Positions 18,244 to 27,231 of a stretch of 64,000 bases of DNA are shown here, one piece after another. Made by a program: the position numbers and the translations under genes. The notes beneath the pieces were generated by a model, which saw only the letters and a program-made list of their open reading frames with translations, ran no database searches and was not told the origin of the DNA. Positions within the stretch are counted from its first letter, which is position 1, and every line of letters starts with the position of its first letter. Source of the DNA: Aureisphaera sp963669405 (lineage in GTDB: Bacteria > Bacteroidota > Bacteroidia > Flavobacteriales > Flavobacteriaceae); assembly GCA_963669405.2 (NCBI GenBank), contig CAXXHF010000002.1, forward strand, positions 1,240,001 through 1,304,000. The letters run 5' to 3'.

Positions 18244-19179
18244 GTGAAACCTTTATGGGTTTATATGATGGTACTGTCCTGTTTTTTTCAAGGACTGGGT
18301 CAGGAATTACCTGCCCCCAAAGCCCCTCGTATTTACAAAAATGCTTTTGAGTTGCGTCATGACAATGACTTCTTGCTTTTTACCGATCGTTATTACACCA
18401 CTGGCACCTTTATAGGAATTAGATCTAATGCAGATAAATGGAACGATTCCATTAATAAGTGGCAATATCGCCTTTTTATTCAGCAAGAAATTTACACCCC
18501 TTCAGATCTCTTAGAGGACCGTATTCGCCTGCTGGACCGCCCTTATGCAGGGTTTTTTGGTGTTTCCAATGGACTTATGTTCACCAACAACAAACTCATG
18601 TACGACGCCAGTTTTTTGTTTGGTTTTTCGGGACCACTTTCCGGCGCAGAACGTCTTCAGAATTATTTTCATGAATCAGCTTCAGAGGGATCTAGAGTAG
18701 CGGTTTGGGAAGGGCAGATAAAAAACAGTTTGCATGCCAATGCCTATTTTCAATTTGTAAGGGAATGGAAACTAGAACCCAATCCTTTTAGTGTACATTT
18801 CGCTTTCAATCCTTCGGGTTCATTAGGGACAAAAGACATTTACCTTCAAAATGATGTTGCCTTTTATTTTGGAAAAAGGAATCCCATGAATTCTTCTTTT
18901 GCTTATCACCAACTAGGAGACTACCCCAAAGAATGGTTTTTTTCAGTACGATTTGGGTATCGATACATCATCCATGATGCCCTTTTGGAGGGAAACATCA
19001 TTGATGACTCTTCCATTTTTTTAAAAGAACCCTATCAAAACCTCTTCCTCTACAATTTCGAAATGTTCCACCACAACAAAAGGAACAATTATAAACTTAG
19101 CTACAATTTTGCCACTCCACAAACCAACGATACCAAGCCTCATTTGTACATGGTTTTTTCCTTTATGCGAAATTTTTGA
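18244..19179 (+). CDS. LpxR-family lipid A deacylase-like outer membrane protein
   Basis: About 311 aa from a GTG start; the ATG seven codons later would leave a short signal sequence. A signal peptide ends near residue 20 (LGQ). The first strand LRHDNDFLLFTDRYYTTG contains the Asn-Asp pair (N41, D42) and the D-x-Y-T-x-G element of the LpxR family. The C-terminal strand MVFSFMRNF ends in Phe, as outer-membrane barrels do. The family removes the 3'-acyloxyacyl group from lipid A in Salmonella; activity on this organism's lipid A is inferred. Confidence 0.78.
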   Translation: MKPLWVYMMVLSCFFQGLGQELPAPKAPRIYKNAFELRHDNDFLLFTDRYYTTGTFIGIRSNADKWNDSINKWQYRLFIQQEIYTPSDLLEDRIRLLDRPYAGFFGVSNGLMFTNNKLMYDASFLFGFSGPLSGAERLQNYFHESASEGSRVAVWEGQIKNSLHANAYFQFVREWKLEPNPFSVHFAFNPSGSLGTKDIYLQNDVAFYFGKRNPMNSSFAYHQLGDYPKEWFFSVRFGYRYIIHDALLEGNIIDDSSIFLKEPYQNLFLYNFEMFHHNKRNNYKLSYNFATPQTNDTKPHLYMVFSFMRNF

Positions 19180-19210
19180 AATAGTGTACATTTAGGTAAA
19201 TTTTAATTCT

Positions 19211-19945
19211 TTGGACATACCTTTCGAGCCAACCTTTTTTGGGATACAATGGAACATACATCTTATACTAGAATATCTAGCTTTTATAGTTGCATTTCGC
19301 TATTATGTCTATTTAAGAAAGAATTCCAAAGACCCTATCTCGTATTCAAATAGACTCTCGATTATCTTAGGAGCTACTTTAGGTGCATTAATAGGATCGC
19401 GTTTGGTTGGGTGGCTGGAATATCCTTTCATGGAATTTTCAGATAATCTATGGTACCAACTGCTCAATACAAAAACGATCATGGGAGGTCTTTTTGGTGG
19501 TTTATTGGGTGTAGAACTCACCAAAAAATGGATTGGTGAAACACAATCATCCGGAGATCTATTTACACTTCCCATCATTGTTGGAATCTTCATTGGACGG
19601 GTTGGCTGTTTCTTATCAGGAACCAATGAATTTACTTACGGTTCTACAACTAACTCTTTTTTAGGAATGAATTTAGGTGACGGCTTGAGCCGACACCCCA
19701 TTGCTCTTTACGAATTGGTATTTTTAGTCTTGTTATTTGTTTTTTTAAAACGATTGTATAAAAAAACAATACTGCCTAGTGGGCGGCTATTTGCATACTT
19801 CATGATTGCATACTTTACCTTTCGGTTTTTTATAGAATTTTTGAAACCCAATGAATTCCTGATTTTTGGACTCAGCAGTATTCAATATTTATCCATCATC
19901 TGCCTCATTTACTATAGAAAAACTATCTTGTCTATTAAAAGCTGA
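19211..19945 (+). CDS. Divergent Lgt (prolipoprotein diacylglyceryl transferase) paralogue
   Basis: A 244-aa, seven-helix protein read from a TTG start. It keeps the Lgt framework: GRVGCFLSG (residues 129-137, the GRxGNFxNGE position), HPIALYE (162-168) and RFFIEF (R205, E209). However, three positions important in Lgt differ. The His of the HGG motif is Met (IMGG, residue 91), and the two Asn of GNFxN are Cys133 and Ser136. It is therefore unlikely to be the housekeeping lgt. It lies 7 bp before a tetraether-synthase-like radical SAM gene, so a role in lipid modification is inferred. Confidence 0.8.
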   Translation: MDIPFEPTFFGIQWNIHLILEYLAFIVAFRYYVYLRKNSKDPISYSNRLSIILGATLGALIGSRLVGWLEYPFMEFSDNLWYQLLNTKTIMGGLFGGLLGVELTKKWIGETQSSGDLFTLPIIVGIFIGRVGCFLSGTNEFTYGSTTNSFLGMNLGDGLSRHPIALYELVFLVLLFVFLKRLYKKTILPSGRLFAYFMIAYFTFRFFIEFLKPNEFLIFGLSSIQYLSIICLIYYRKTILSIKS

Positions 19946-19952
19946 ACATTAC

Positions 19953-21347
19953 ATGCCCGTTAGAAAATATACCTATTATGATTTCACCTTAAGTCTTTGT
20001 CCAGAATGCCTTAGGCGTGTAGATGCCAAAATTGTTTTTGAGAAAGGCAATGTTTATATGCTAAAAAGATGTAAGGAACACGGTCATTCTAAAGTTCTTA
20101 TTGCAGACGACATTGAATACTATAAAAATCTTCGTAATTATAATAAACCTTCAGAAACTCCTTATAAATTCAACACCAAAACTCATTATGGCTGTCCTTA
20201 TGACTGTGGGTTGTGTACTGACCATGAGCAACATTCTTGCCTTACCATTGTAGAAATAACCGATCGTTGTAATCTTACGTGCCCCACTTGTTATGCAGGC
20301 TCCTCGCCTACCTATGGACGTCACCGTACTTTGGAAGAGGTAAAAAAGATGTTAGATGCCATTGTTCTCCATGAAAAAGAACCCGACGTGGTACAAATAA
20401 GTGGCGGTGAACCCACATTACACCCACATTTTTTTGAGATATTGGATTATGCCAAATCCCTTCCCATAAGACACTTAATGGTAAACACTAATGGAATTCG
20501 GATTGCTAAAGAGAAAGCGTTTGTAAAACGATTGAAGACTTATACCCCTGACTTTGAAATCTATCTTCAATTTGATTCATTTGAAAATAGTGTGTTACAG
20601 AAAATGCGAGGTGCTGATTTACTAAGCATTAGAGAAGCCGCTATCCAAAATTTGAATGAAGTAAACCTATCTACCACCTTGGTAGTCACCCTTCAGAAAG
20701 GGGAAAACGATCATGAAATGGGAGCCATTATTGAATATGGTTTAAAACAAAAATGTGTTCGTGGCGTCACATTTCAACCCACACAAATAGCAGGAAGATT
20801 GGAAAATTTTGAAGCCGCTACAGATCGGATTACATTAACAGAAGTTCGCAGAAAGATTCTTGAACAATATCCTATTTTTAATGCAGATGACCTTATTCCC
20901 GTCCCCTGCAATCCCGATGCTTTGGTGATGGGCTATGCTTTGAAACTTGGTGAAGAAGTATTTCCCTTAACTCGCTACATTAATCCGAATGATTTATTGG
21001 ACAACAGCAAGAATACGATTGTGTACGAACAGGATGAAGCATTGCATGGCAAATTGATAGCGTTATTCAGTACTGGAAATTCTGTAGAAACTGCCGAAGA
21101 AAATTTGAAATCCATCATGTGCTGTTTACCACAAATTGATGCCCCAACACTAGGGTATGATAATTTATTTAGGGTTATCGTCATGCAGTTTATAGATGCT
21201 CATAATTTTGATGTCCGAGCTATAAAAAAATCTTGTGTTCATATTGTAGATAAGGATTGCAATATCATTCCCTTTGAAACGATGAATTTATTTTATCGGG
21301 ATGAAAAAAGAGCGTATCTTACTACTCTACAAGAAGAAATGGAATGA
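19953..21347 (+). CDS. Radical SAM protein of the MJ0619/Tes-like group
   Basis: A 464-aa protein from the ATG starting MPVRKYTYYD. It has an N-terminal Cys-pair module (C16-x2-C19, then C40), a second cluster CPYDCGLC with C96 (HEQHSC), and the SAM [4Fe-4S] motif C106-x3-C110-x2-C113 (DRCNLTCPTC). GGEP (151-154) follows. This succession of Cys modules is characteristic of the MJ0619 family, which includes archaeal tetraether synthase (Tes) and pterin-modifying members. The Lgt-like gene is 7 bp upstream, and a small membrane protein overlaps the stop. The substrate is unknown; a lipid alkyl chain is one possibility. Confidence 0.85.
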   Translation: MPVRKYTYYDFTLSLCPECLRRVDAKIVFEKGNVYMLKRCKEHGHSKVLIADDIEYYKNLRNYNKPSETPYKFNTKTHYGCPYDCGLCTDHEQHSCLTIVEITDRCNLTCPTCYAGSSPTYGRHRTLEEVKKMLDAIVLHEKEPDVVQISGGEPTLHPHFFEILDYAKSLPIRHLMVNTNGIRIAKEKAFVKRLKTYTPDFEIYLQFDSFENSVLQKMRGADLLSIREAAIQNLNEVNLSTTLVVTLQKGENDHEMGAIIEYGLKQKCVRGVTFQPTQIAGRLENFEAATDRITLTEVRRKILEQYPIFNADDLIPVPCNPDALVMGYALKLGEEVFPLTRYINPNDLLDNSKNTIVYEQDEALHGKLIALFSTGNSVETAEENLKSIMCCLPQIDAPTLGYDNLFRVIVMQFIDAHNFDVRAIKKSCVHIVDKDCNIIPFETMNLFYRDEKRAYLTTLQEEME

Positions 21348-21562
21348 GTTTATTAATTCTAGAAGGTAATATGGATGGTTTGGGGATATTGGTGTTTACC
21401 ATCTTCTTTATAGGATTTGGAATTCCTATTATACTAGCTATAATAGGTGGTGTGATGCGTTCTAAGGGTAAAAAGAATGCGGCTAAAGTCCTTTGGATTA
21501 TTAGCGGCATCTATCTACTCATAAGTTTGGGTATATGCGGAAGCTTATTGGGAGCTTTTTAA
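21344..21562 (+). CDS. Small two-helix membrane protein
   Basis: A 72-aa protein whose ATG overlaps the radical SAM stop (ATGA). Two hydrophobic helices (about residues 12-31 and 48-68) flank a basic turn, MRSKGKKNAAK. An internal ATG nine codons later is an alternative start. The last 4 nt overlap the end of the convergent M28 peptidase gene. The function is unknown; coupling suggests a partner of the radical SAM enzyme. Confidence 0.6.
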   Translation: MSLLILEGNMDGLGILVFTIFFIGFGIPIILAIIGGVMRSKGKKNAAKVLWIISGIYLLISLGICGSLLGAF

Positions 21563-22791
21563 AATTCTACCTCTACTTCTATCATATCACCATTTCGATC
21601 TACAACCACTTTGGTTTTTTGTCCATTTTCAAAAGTAGCCAACACTTTCATATAACTCATAAGATCTACCACGGTACTATCTCCCATTTTAACTACAACA
21701 TCGCCTTTTATCAATCCTGCTTTTTGTGCAGGTTTGTCTTCACTCACGCCATCAATCCGCATACCTTTTCCCGTAAATAAGTAATCGGGGACAACCCCTA
21801 GCCCTACCTTAAAGGCAGGAACTTCTTCGCTTTCATTTTTAGTCTTTCTAAAGGCTAATTTACCGTGATCATCCAAATCTATAATAATATCATACACAAA
21901 ACTTAGCACCTTATCCATTCCTTCATAATTCAGTTTTTCTGCATCATCACTGGGTTTATGATAATCTTCATGCTGCCCCGTAAAGAAACCCAAAACAGGA
22001 AGATCGAACACATAAAAGGACGTAAAATCACTTGGACCAATCCCACTTTCAAATTCTGAAATGGTCAATCCTTCATTATTTGAAAAAAGGGTTTGCTTAA
22101 AAATAGGGGAAGTCCCTACTCCATGAACTGCCAGTGTATTCTCGTCATTCAACCGGCCCACCATGTCCAGATTGATCATATAATTTGTTTTACTAATGTC
22201 TAACGTCGCATTCTTTACCCAGTAAGCAGATCCTAACAGCCCCATTTCCTCTCCAGAAAAAGCAATAAATACATAATTATTCTCTTCTTTCACCTCATTA
22301 GTTTTTAACTCTTGTGCCAAACGCAATAGCATAGCCACTCCACTAGCATTATCATCTGCCCCATTGTGTATGGCCTCCCCCTCACGATATAAAGAACCCA
22401 TACCTCCCATTCCCAAATGATCGTAATGAGCCCCCAAAACAACGGTTCTATCTCCGCCATTATCCAAATAAGCCACTACATTTCTACCTGTCACCGTACT
22501 ATCAGTACTTCTTTCGGCAAGAAATTCAGTTTCTTCATGAGGATTGCTACTAGGTTTAAAAGTAAAATCCTGGAAAAAACCTTGGCTTCCTTTTGGCTCT
22601 AGTCCATTTTCAGCAAATCGTTTTGCAATATAATCGGCAGCCTTTAACTCTCCTGCTGTCCCCGTTTCACGACCCGTAAAATCATCACTGGAAAGTATCA
22701 ATACGTCATCCCGCATAGAAACTGAATTTTTCTGCTCTTCTGCACATGAAAAGAGAATAAGGAAACATAATAGTGTAAGAATTAAACGCAT
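21559..22791 (-). CDS. M28 family zinc aminopeptidase with PDZ domain (lipoprotein)
   Basis: A 410-aa lipoprotein (lipobox LFSC, Cys at residue 15) from the ATG starting MRLILTLL. The M28 zinc ligands are all visible: GAHYDHLG, NGADDNASG, SGEEMGLLG (catalytic Glu pair), NLDMVGR and GQHEDYHKPSD. A PDZ domain follows at about residues 315-405, including YLFTGKGMRIDGV and GDVVVKMGD. It probably trims peptides at the cell envelope. It is divergent from a TolB-like lipoprotein gene with only 31 bp between the start codons. Confidence 0.9.
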   Translation of the reverse strand: MRLILTLLCFLILFSCAEEQKNSVSMRDDVLILSSDDFTGRETGTAGELKAADYIAKRFAENGLEPKGSQGFFQDFTFKPSSNPHEETEFLAERSTDSTVTGRNVVAYLDNGGDRTVVLGAHYDHLGMGGMGSLYREGEAIHNGADDNASGVAMLLRLAQELKTNEVKEENNYVFIAFSGEEMGLLGSAYWVKNATLDISKTNYMINLDMVGRLNDENTLAVHGVGTSPIFKQTLFSNNEGLTISEFESGIGPSDFTSFYVFDLPVLGFFTGQHEDYHKPSDDAEKLNYEGMDKVLSFVYDIIIDLDDHGKLAFRKTKNESEEVPAFKVGLGVVPDYLFTGKGMRIDGVSEDKPAQKAGLIKGDVVVKMGDSTVVDLMSYMKVLATFENGQKTKVVVDRNGDMIEVEVEF

Positions 22792-22796
22792 ATCTG

Positions 22797-22814
22797 TATT
22801 TTTGTACAAAATTA
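22797..22814. promoter_or_regulatory. Overlapping opposed -7 boxes in a palindrome
   Basis: The 18-bp sequence TATTTTTGTACAAAATTA holds an exact TAnnTTTG box on the plus strand (TATTTTTG) and another on the minus strand (TAATTTTG), sharing the GTAC centre. Each would start transcription about 10 nt before one of the two divergent genes. No clear TTG -33 was seen on either side. Confidence 0.5.
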
Positions 22815-22822
22815 AGCTTATT

Positions 22823-23938
22823 ATGAGACTTATAGCTGGTTTGCTATTATTTGCAACTTTTATTTCCTGTAAAAACACTTCTGAAAACAAAGAAGTCAAT
22901 CCTGAAAAAGAGAGGGTTACTAATGAAATAGAAACGGTAAAAGATTCCCTTATTTATCCTGAAGAAAAGCATTTTAAATCAATACGGCAGGTCACTTTTG
23001 GAGGAGACAATGCAGAGGCCTATTGGAGTTTTGATGACAAGCAATTGATTTTTCAATCCAATTTTTCTGAATGGGGTTTAGCGTGTGACCAAATGTTCTT
23101 AATGAATTCCAATGAAACTTTTAATGGTACGCAACCACCTATGATCTCTACAGGTAAAGGGCGAACTACCTGTGCGTATTTCTTGCCAGATAACAAATAT
23201 TTTGTCTATGGCAGCACTCATTTGAAAGATGAGAACTGCCCAGAGGTTCCGCTTCGGAAAAATGGAAAATATGTATGGCCTGTATATGATTCTTTCGACA
23301 TTTTCGTGGCTGACCTAGAAGGAAATATCACGGGACAACTTACCAATGAGCCGGGTTATGATGCAGAAGCTACGGTATCTCCCAAAGGTGATAAAATTGT
23401 CTTCACTTCTATGAGAAGCGGTGATTTGGAACTATACACCATGAATTTAGATGGAAGTGACGTGAAGCAAATCACAGATGAATTAGGTTATGACGGAGGC
23501 GCTTTTTTCTCACCAGATGGCACAAAACTAATCTTTCGGGCTTCCAGACCTAAAACCGAAGAAGAAGTTAAAGAATATAAGGATTTACTTGCCCAAGGTT
23601 TGGTACAACCTACCGAAATGGAACTTTTCATTTGCAATGCAGATGGTAGTGATTTAAGACAACTCACCAACCTTGGAAATGCCAACTGGAGTCCTTTCTT
23701 TCACCCTAGTGGAGAAAAGATATTGTTCAGTAGTAATTTTGAAGCTGAGAAAGGATTTCCTTTTAATTTGTATTTAATTGATATTGATGGAAAGAATTTG
23801 GAAAGGGTAACCCACGGTGAAACCTTTGATGCATTTCCTGTATTCTCCAATAGTGGAAAATACCTTGCATTCTCTTCAAATAGAAATAATGGGGGTACCC
23901 GAGATACCAATCTATTTATAGCCGAGTGGCAAGACTAA
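22823..23938 (+). CDS. TolB-like/PD40 beta-propeller lipoprotein
   Basis: A 371-aa protein with lipobox FISC (Cys at residue 16), starting at the ATG of MRLIAGLLLF. Several WD40-like/PD40 repeats are present: EATVSPKGDKIVFTS, GGAFFSPDGTKLIF, SPFFHPSGEKILFSS and FPVFSNSGKYLAFSS. These build a propeller like TolB's C-terminal domain. It is probably periplasmic or on the outer membrane. The stop overlaps the next ATG by one base (TAATG). Confidence 0.82.
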   Translation: MRLIAGLLLFATFISCKNTSENKEVNPEKERVTNEIETVKDSLIYPEEKHFKSIRQVTFGGDNAEAYWSFDDKQLIFQSNFSEWGLACDQMFLMNSNETFNGTQPPMISTGKGRTTCAYFLPDNKYFVYGSTHLKDENCPEVPLRKNGKYVWPVYDSFDIFVADLEGNITGQLTNEPGYDAEATVSPKGDKIVFTSMRSGDLELYTMNLDGSDVKQITDELGYDGGAFFSPDGTKLIFRASRPKTEEEVKEYKDLLAQGLVQPTEMELFICNADGSDLRQLTNLGNANWSPFFHPSGEKILFSSNFEAEKGFPFNLYLIDIDGKNLERVTHGETFDAFPVFSNSGKYLAFSSNRNNGGTRDTNLFIAEWQD

Positions 23939-25317
23939 TGTCTTTCTCTTTAGCAAATAGTATTCAACAACATAAATTTGCGATTCTTTTCGCTCTTACT
24001 ATAGGGTTCTTGTACGGCACCTTTGCCTATGAATTGGAAAGAAGCGACTTTATAAGATTGATTTCCCTTTTTGCTGGACTTTTTATCATTACCTACCAAC
24101 TCATAAAAATATACGGTTGGAATTTTTGGTTGTTGTCAGGATTAGGCTTGTTTTTTCGTTTTATTTTCCTTCCTACTATTCCTAATTTATCACAAGATTT
24201 TTATCGTTTTCTATGGGATGGACGGTTGCTTATACAAGGATTGAATCCCTATTTATTTACCCCAGAGCAATTACTGAGTGGCTCCATAGATGCGTCAGGA
24301 ATTACGGTACAACAAGCTCAGGAACTATATAATGGCATGGGACCACTCAATGGAAGCCATTATAGCAATTATCCTCCTGTAAATCAATTTTGCTTTGCTA
24401 TTGCTGCCTTATTTTCTGGAAAAAGCATCATAGGGTCTGCTATGGTGTTACGCTTATTAATCATTTTAGCAGATATCGGCATTCTCTATTTTGGAAGAAA
24501 ACTCTTAAAAGCCCTTCAACTAAATGATAAAAACATCTTTTGGTATTTCCTGAATCCCTTCATTATCATTGAAATGACTGGAAATCTTCATTTTGAAGGT
24601 GTCATGCTTTTCTTTGTGGTTTGGAGTCTTTATTTATTGCATCGCGGCAAATGGCATTGGGCTGCTGTATTGCTTGGGCTTTCTATTTCTGTTAAGTTAT
24701 TGCCTCTCTTGTTTCTACCACTTTTCTTTAGATATACCTTCCATAAAAAAGGGGTTTTCAACACTTCAAGACTCACAAGACTTATCCTATTTTATATCAT
24801 TAGCCTAGCAACGGTTATAATCACTTTTGCTCCATTTTTATCTAATGCTTTTATTGAAAATTTCATGGCAACCATTGGACTCTGGTTTCAGAATTTCGAA
24901 TTCAATGCCAGTATTTACTATATCATCCGTTGGATTGGGTTTCAGACTATAGGATGGAACATTATTGAAACGGTTGGGAAGATTCTACCGCTGGTTGTGA
25001 TTCTGTTTTTACTTCTACTTGCGTTCTTTCGCGAAAATTCAGAAACAAAATCTTTAATTACTGCTATTCTTTTTGGCGCATCTTTCTATTTCTTACTCTC
25101 TACCACTATACATCCTTGGTATGTGGCAACTCCATTGGTCCTTTCATTATTTACAAAATATAGATTCCCAATTGTTTGGAGTGCTTTTGTTATGCTAAGT
25201 TATTCGGCTTATGGAGCAGAAGGTTTTTCAGAAAACCTATGGCTCGTTGCCTTAGAATATGTTGTGGTTATAGCATTCCTTATTTGGGAATTGTCTCAAA
25301 AAGGAGCGCCAAGCTAG
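23938..25317 (+). CDS. Multi-pass polyprenol-phosphate-sugar-dependent glycosyltransferase (GT87/mannosyltransferase-like)
   Basis: A 459-aa protein with about 11 hydrophobic helices, read from the ATG that overlaps the upstream stop. The luminal loop SQDFYRFLWDGRLLIQGLNP, with the Asp residues near the first helix, and the GSHYSNYPPVNQ loop are typical of GT-C enzymes of the GT87/MptB type. These transfer mannose or a related sugar from a polyprenyl-phosphate donor on the outer side of the membrane. The DPM1-like enzyme encoded at 16 kb could supply such a donor (inference). Confidence 0.75.
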   Translation: MSFSLANSIQQHKFAILFALTIGFLYGTFAYELERSDFIRLISLFAGLFIITYQLIKIYGWNFWLLSGLGLFFRFIFLPTIPNLSQDFYRFLWDGRLLIQGLNPYLFTPEQLLSGSIDASGITVQQAQELYNGMGPLNGSHYSNYPPVNQFCFAIAALFSGKSIIGSAMVLRLLIILADIGILYFGRKLLKALQLNDKNIFWYFLNPFIIIEMTGNLHFEGVMLFFVVWSLYLLHRGKWHWAAVLLGLSISVKLLPLLFLPLFFRYTFHKKGVFNTSRLTRLILFYIISLATVIITFAPFLSNAFIENFMATIGLWFQNFEFNASIYYIIRWIGFQTIGWNIIETVGKILPLVVILFLLLLAFFRENSETKSLITAILFGASFYFLLSTTIHPWYVATPLVLSLFTKYRFPIVWSAFVMLSYSAYGAEGFSENLWLVALEYVVVIAFLIWELSQKGAPS

Positions 25318-25320
25318 AAG

Positions 25321-26154
25321 CTACAATCGATTGAAGATTGTTAATTCCTCTTCGGTAAGGAAACGATAACGTCCTCTTGGTAGGTCCTTTTTTGTTAATG
25401 GTCCTAAAGCAACGCAGTCTACTTTTACCACATCATATCCCAAATGTTCAAAAATGGTTCTGATAATGCTATTTCCAGTGTGCTTTATCTTTAGGCCAAC
25501 TTCCTTTTTAGGTGCCTTCTGAACATAGCTTACTTCTTCTACCTTAATTTCTTTTCCTTCTATTTTAAGCCCTTCCAAAATTTGCTGAAGATGTTCTTGT
25601 TTCAAATTCCTGTCCAATTCAATATGGAACAATCTATCAATTCCTTTTTTACTGAACTTCTGACGGAATTCGTCATCATTGGTAAACAGAAGTAATCCTG
25701 TAGCGTTTCTGCCTAAACGGCCAAATGGTTTAATTTTTGAATTTGTAGCACCAGCTACAATATCCATAACCGTTAACCCTTTGGTTTCGCTAGTTGTTGT
25801 GGCAACACCTTTTGGCTTGTTCAGTAAAACAAATGTGGGTGGTTCTGGTGAGATCCTACGTCCGTCAAATTTCACTTCATCAGAAGTCAAAACCCGGTAT
25901 CCCATTTCGTTAACCACTTTTCCGTTAACCATTACCTGTCCTGTAGCAATATACATATCGGCTTCACGACGGGAACATATACCACTATTGGCTATGTATT
26001 TGTTAAGTCGGATTCCAGGAAGTTTAGTAACTTTTTTCTGAGAATTCGATGACTTCTTTCTAGAGAAATTCCCTGAAGTTTTATGGGTATTTTTGCGCTG
26101 GTTATTTCCTTTACCAGAGTTTTTATCTTTTCTACTACTGTCTTGTCTTCCCAT
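25321..26154 (-). CDS. RsuA/RluB-family pseudouridine synthase homologue lacking the catalytic Asp
   Basis: A 277-aa protein. A basic low-complexity tail (residues 1-45) precedes an S4 RNA-binding domain (RLNKYIANSGICSRREAD, about 49-105) and the synthase domain (LLNKPKGVATTTS). The family motif GRLDxxTxGLLL, whose Asp is the nucleophile, reads GRLGRNATGLLLFTND here; Gly148 is encoded by GGC. All else fits a 23S rRNA pseudouridine synthase. Either it binds rRNA without modifying it or the change is a mutation. It is the last gene of a minus-strand run that includes mevalonate genes. Confidence 0.85.
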   Translation of the reverse strand: MGRQDSSRKDKNSGKGNNQRKNTHKTSGNFSRKKSSNSQKKVTKLPGIRLNKYIANSGICSRREADMYIATGQVMVNGKVVNEMGYRVLTSDEVKFDGRRISPEPPTFVLLNKPKGVATTTSETKGLTVMDIVAGATNSKIKPFGRLGRNATGLLLFTNDDEFRQKFSKKGIDRLFHIELDRNLKQEHLQQILEGLKIEGKEIKVEEVSYVQKAPKKEVGLKIKHTGNSIIRTIFEHLGYDVVKVDCVALGPLTKKDLPRGRYRFLTEEELTIFNRL

Positions 26155-26168
26155 CCTGAAAATTTTTG

Positions 26169-26176
26169 CAAAGATA
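26169..26176 (-). promoter_or_regulatory. Candidate -7 box upstream of the RluB-like gene
   Basis: TATCTTTG on the minus strand fits TAnnTTTG and lies about 15 nt before the start codon. No -33 TTG lies at the usual distance, so support is weak. Confidence 0.35.
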
Positions 26177-26212
26177 CAAGAAGGATTGCGCTTTATACGC
26201 TAAAAGTCAAGT

Positions 26213-27169
26213 TTATTCTTTGATTTTCAAGGTAGACTGCCTCTCTCTATTTACTACTAGTTGCGTAACATCAGGACGAGAATAGTGACCTACTGGATCA
26301 AAATTTTGTCGTTCTTGCAATACGCGATCAAAGTTCAAAGTGCAATAAATATTACCTTCTTTGTGAAGTACTGGCTCTATAATCCATTCTCCATCCGGGC
26401 CTGCAATACAGCTTCCCCCATTAGCCAATACTTTAGGAGCCTTTTCAAATATTTTCTCTAAATGAGGGGTATTTGGCGGAAAATCTTCCAATCGCATTAA
26501 GGAGGAAACCGACAATACATAACTACGGCTCTCTCTTGCAATGAAGCGGGTGATGTCTTTTGTGTTGTGGTCGCTGCCGGGCCATACAGCCACGTGCAGG
26601 TCTTCGCCCTGCGCGTAGAGCGAAGCTCTTGGCAGCGGCATCCAATTTTCCCAGCAATTAAGTCCTCCTACGGTAAATTTCCCAAGTGGATGAACCCGCA
26701 ATCCATTACCATCTCCTGGGGACCAAGTAAGGCGCTCATCATAGGTAGGCTGTAATTTTCTATGAACAGATTGAATCTGCCCTGTTTTATCAATGTATAC
26801 CAAAGAAGCATAAATACTCTTTCCTCCACGATCTAATGGACGTTCTATAATTCCGAGATAGATTGCTAATTCGTGTTTTTTAGCCAGTTCGCATACCAAA
26901 TCAAGATCTCCCTCTTCTATGGTAACTGCATTTGCAACATAATGAGCATGAAGTTCCTTATTCACCTCAGTATTCCATTCGGCACCTCCGGTAAGGGCCA
27001 GCCAAAAAGGATATCCCGGAAGCAATCCTTCCCCAAAAACTATGAGGTCAGATTCATTTTTACCAGCTTCTATAATTTGCTCTTCTATTTTTTGAAGTGT
27101 GGCTTTCTTATTCAGCCATACAGGTGCAATTTGAGCAAGAGCTACATTAAGTTGGTTTGTTTGTTTCAT
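26213..27169 (-). CDS. Carbon-nitrogen hydrolase (nitrilase family)
   Basis: A 318-aa nitrilase-superfamily enzyme with the complete Glu-Lys-Cys triad: FGEGLLPGYP (E47), HRKLQPTYDERL (K138) and GGLNCWENWMP (C172). The CWEN sequence after the nucleophile is typical of true nitrilases/cyanide-hydratase-like members, where amidases differ. It would hydrolyse a nitrile or amide in the cytoplasm; the substrate is unknown. It lies between the RluB-like and UbiA genes on the same strand. Confidence 0.88.
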   Translation of the reverse strand: MKQTNQLNVALAQIAPVWLNKKATLQKIEEQIIEAGKNESDLIVFGEGLLPGYPFWLALTGGAEWNTEVNKELHAHYVANAVTIEEGDLDLVCELAKKHELAIYLGIIERPLDRGGKSIYASLVYIDKTGQIQSVHRKLQPTYDERLTWSPGDGNGLRVHPLGKFTVGGLNCWENWMPLPRASLYAQGEDLHVAVWPGSDHNTKDITRFIARESRSYVLSVSSLMRLEDFPPNTPHLEKIFEKAPKVLANGGSCIAGPDGEWIIEPVLHKEGNIYCTLNFDRVLQERQNFDPVGHYSRPDVTQLVVNRERQSTLKIKE

Positions 27170-27231
27170 AGTCTAAAGATATAATAATCTGTCGGCGATT
27201 ACCTAAAACCTTTCAATCCCAAAAAAGAAAG

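Noticed and set aside
19211..19945. Housekeeping lgt
   Set aside because: Key catalytic-site residues are replaced (Met91, Cys133, Ser136), so I list it as a divergent paralogue.
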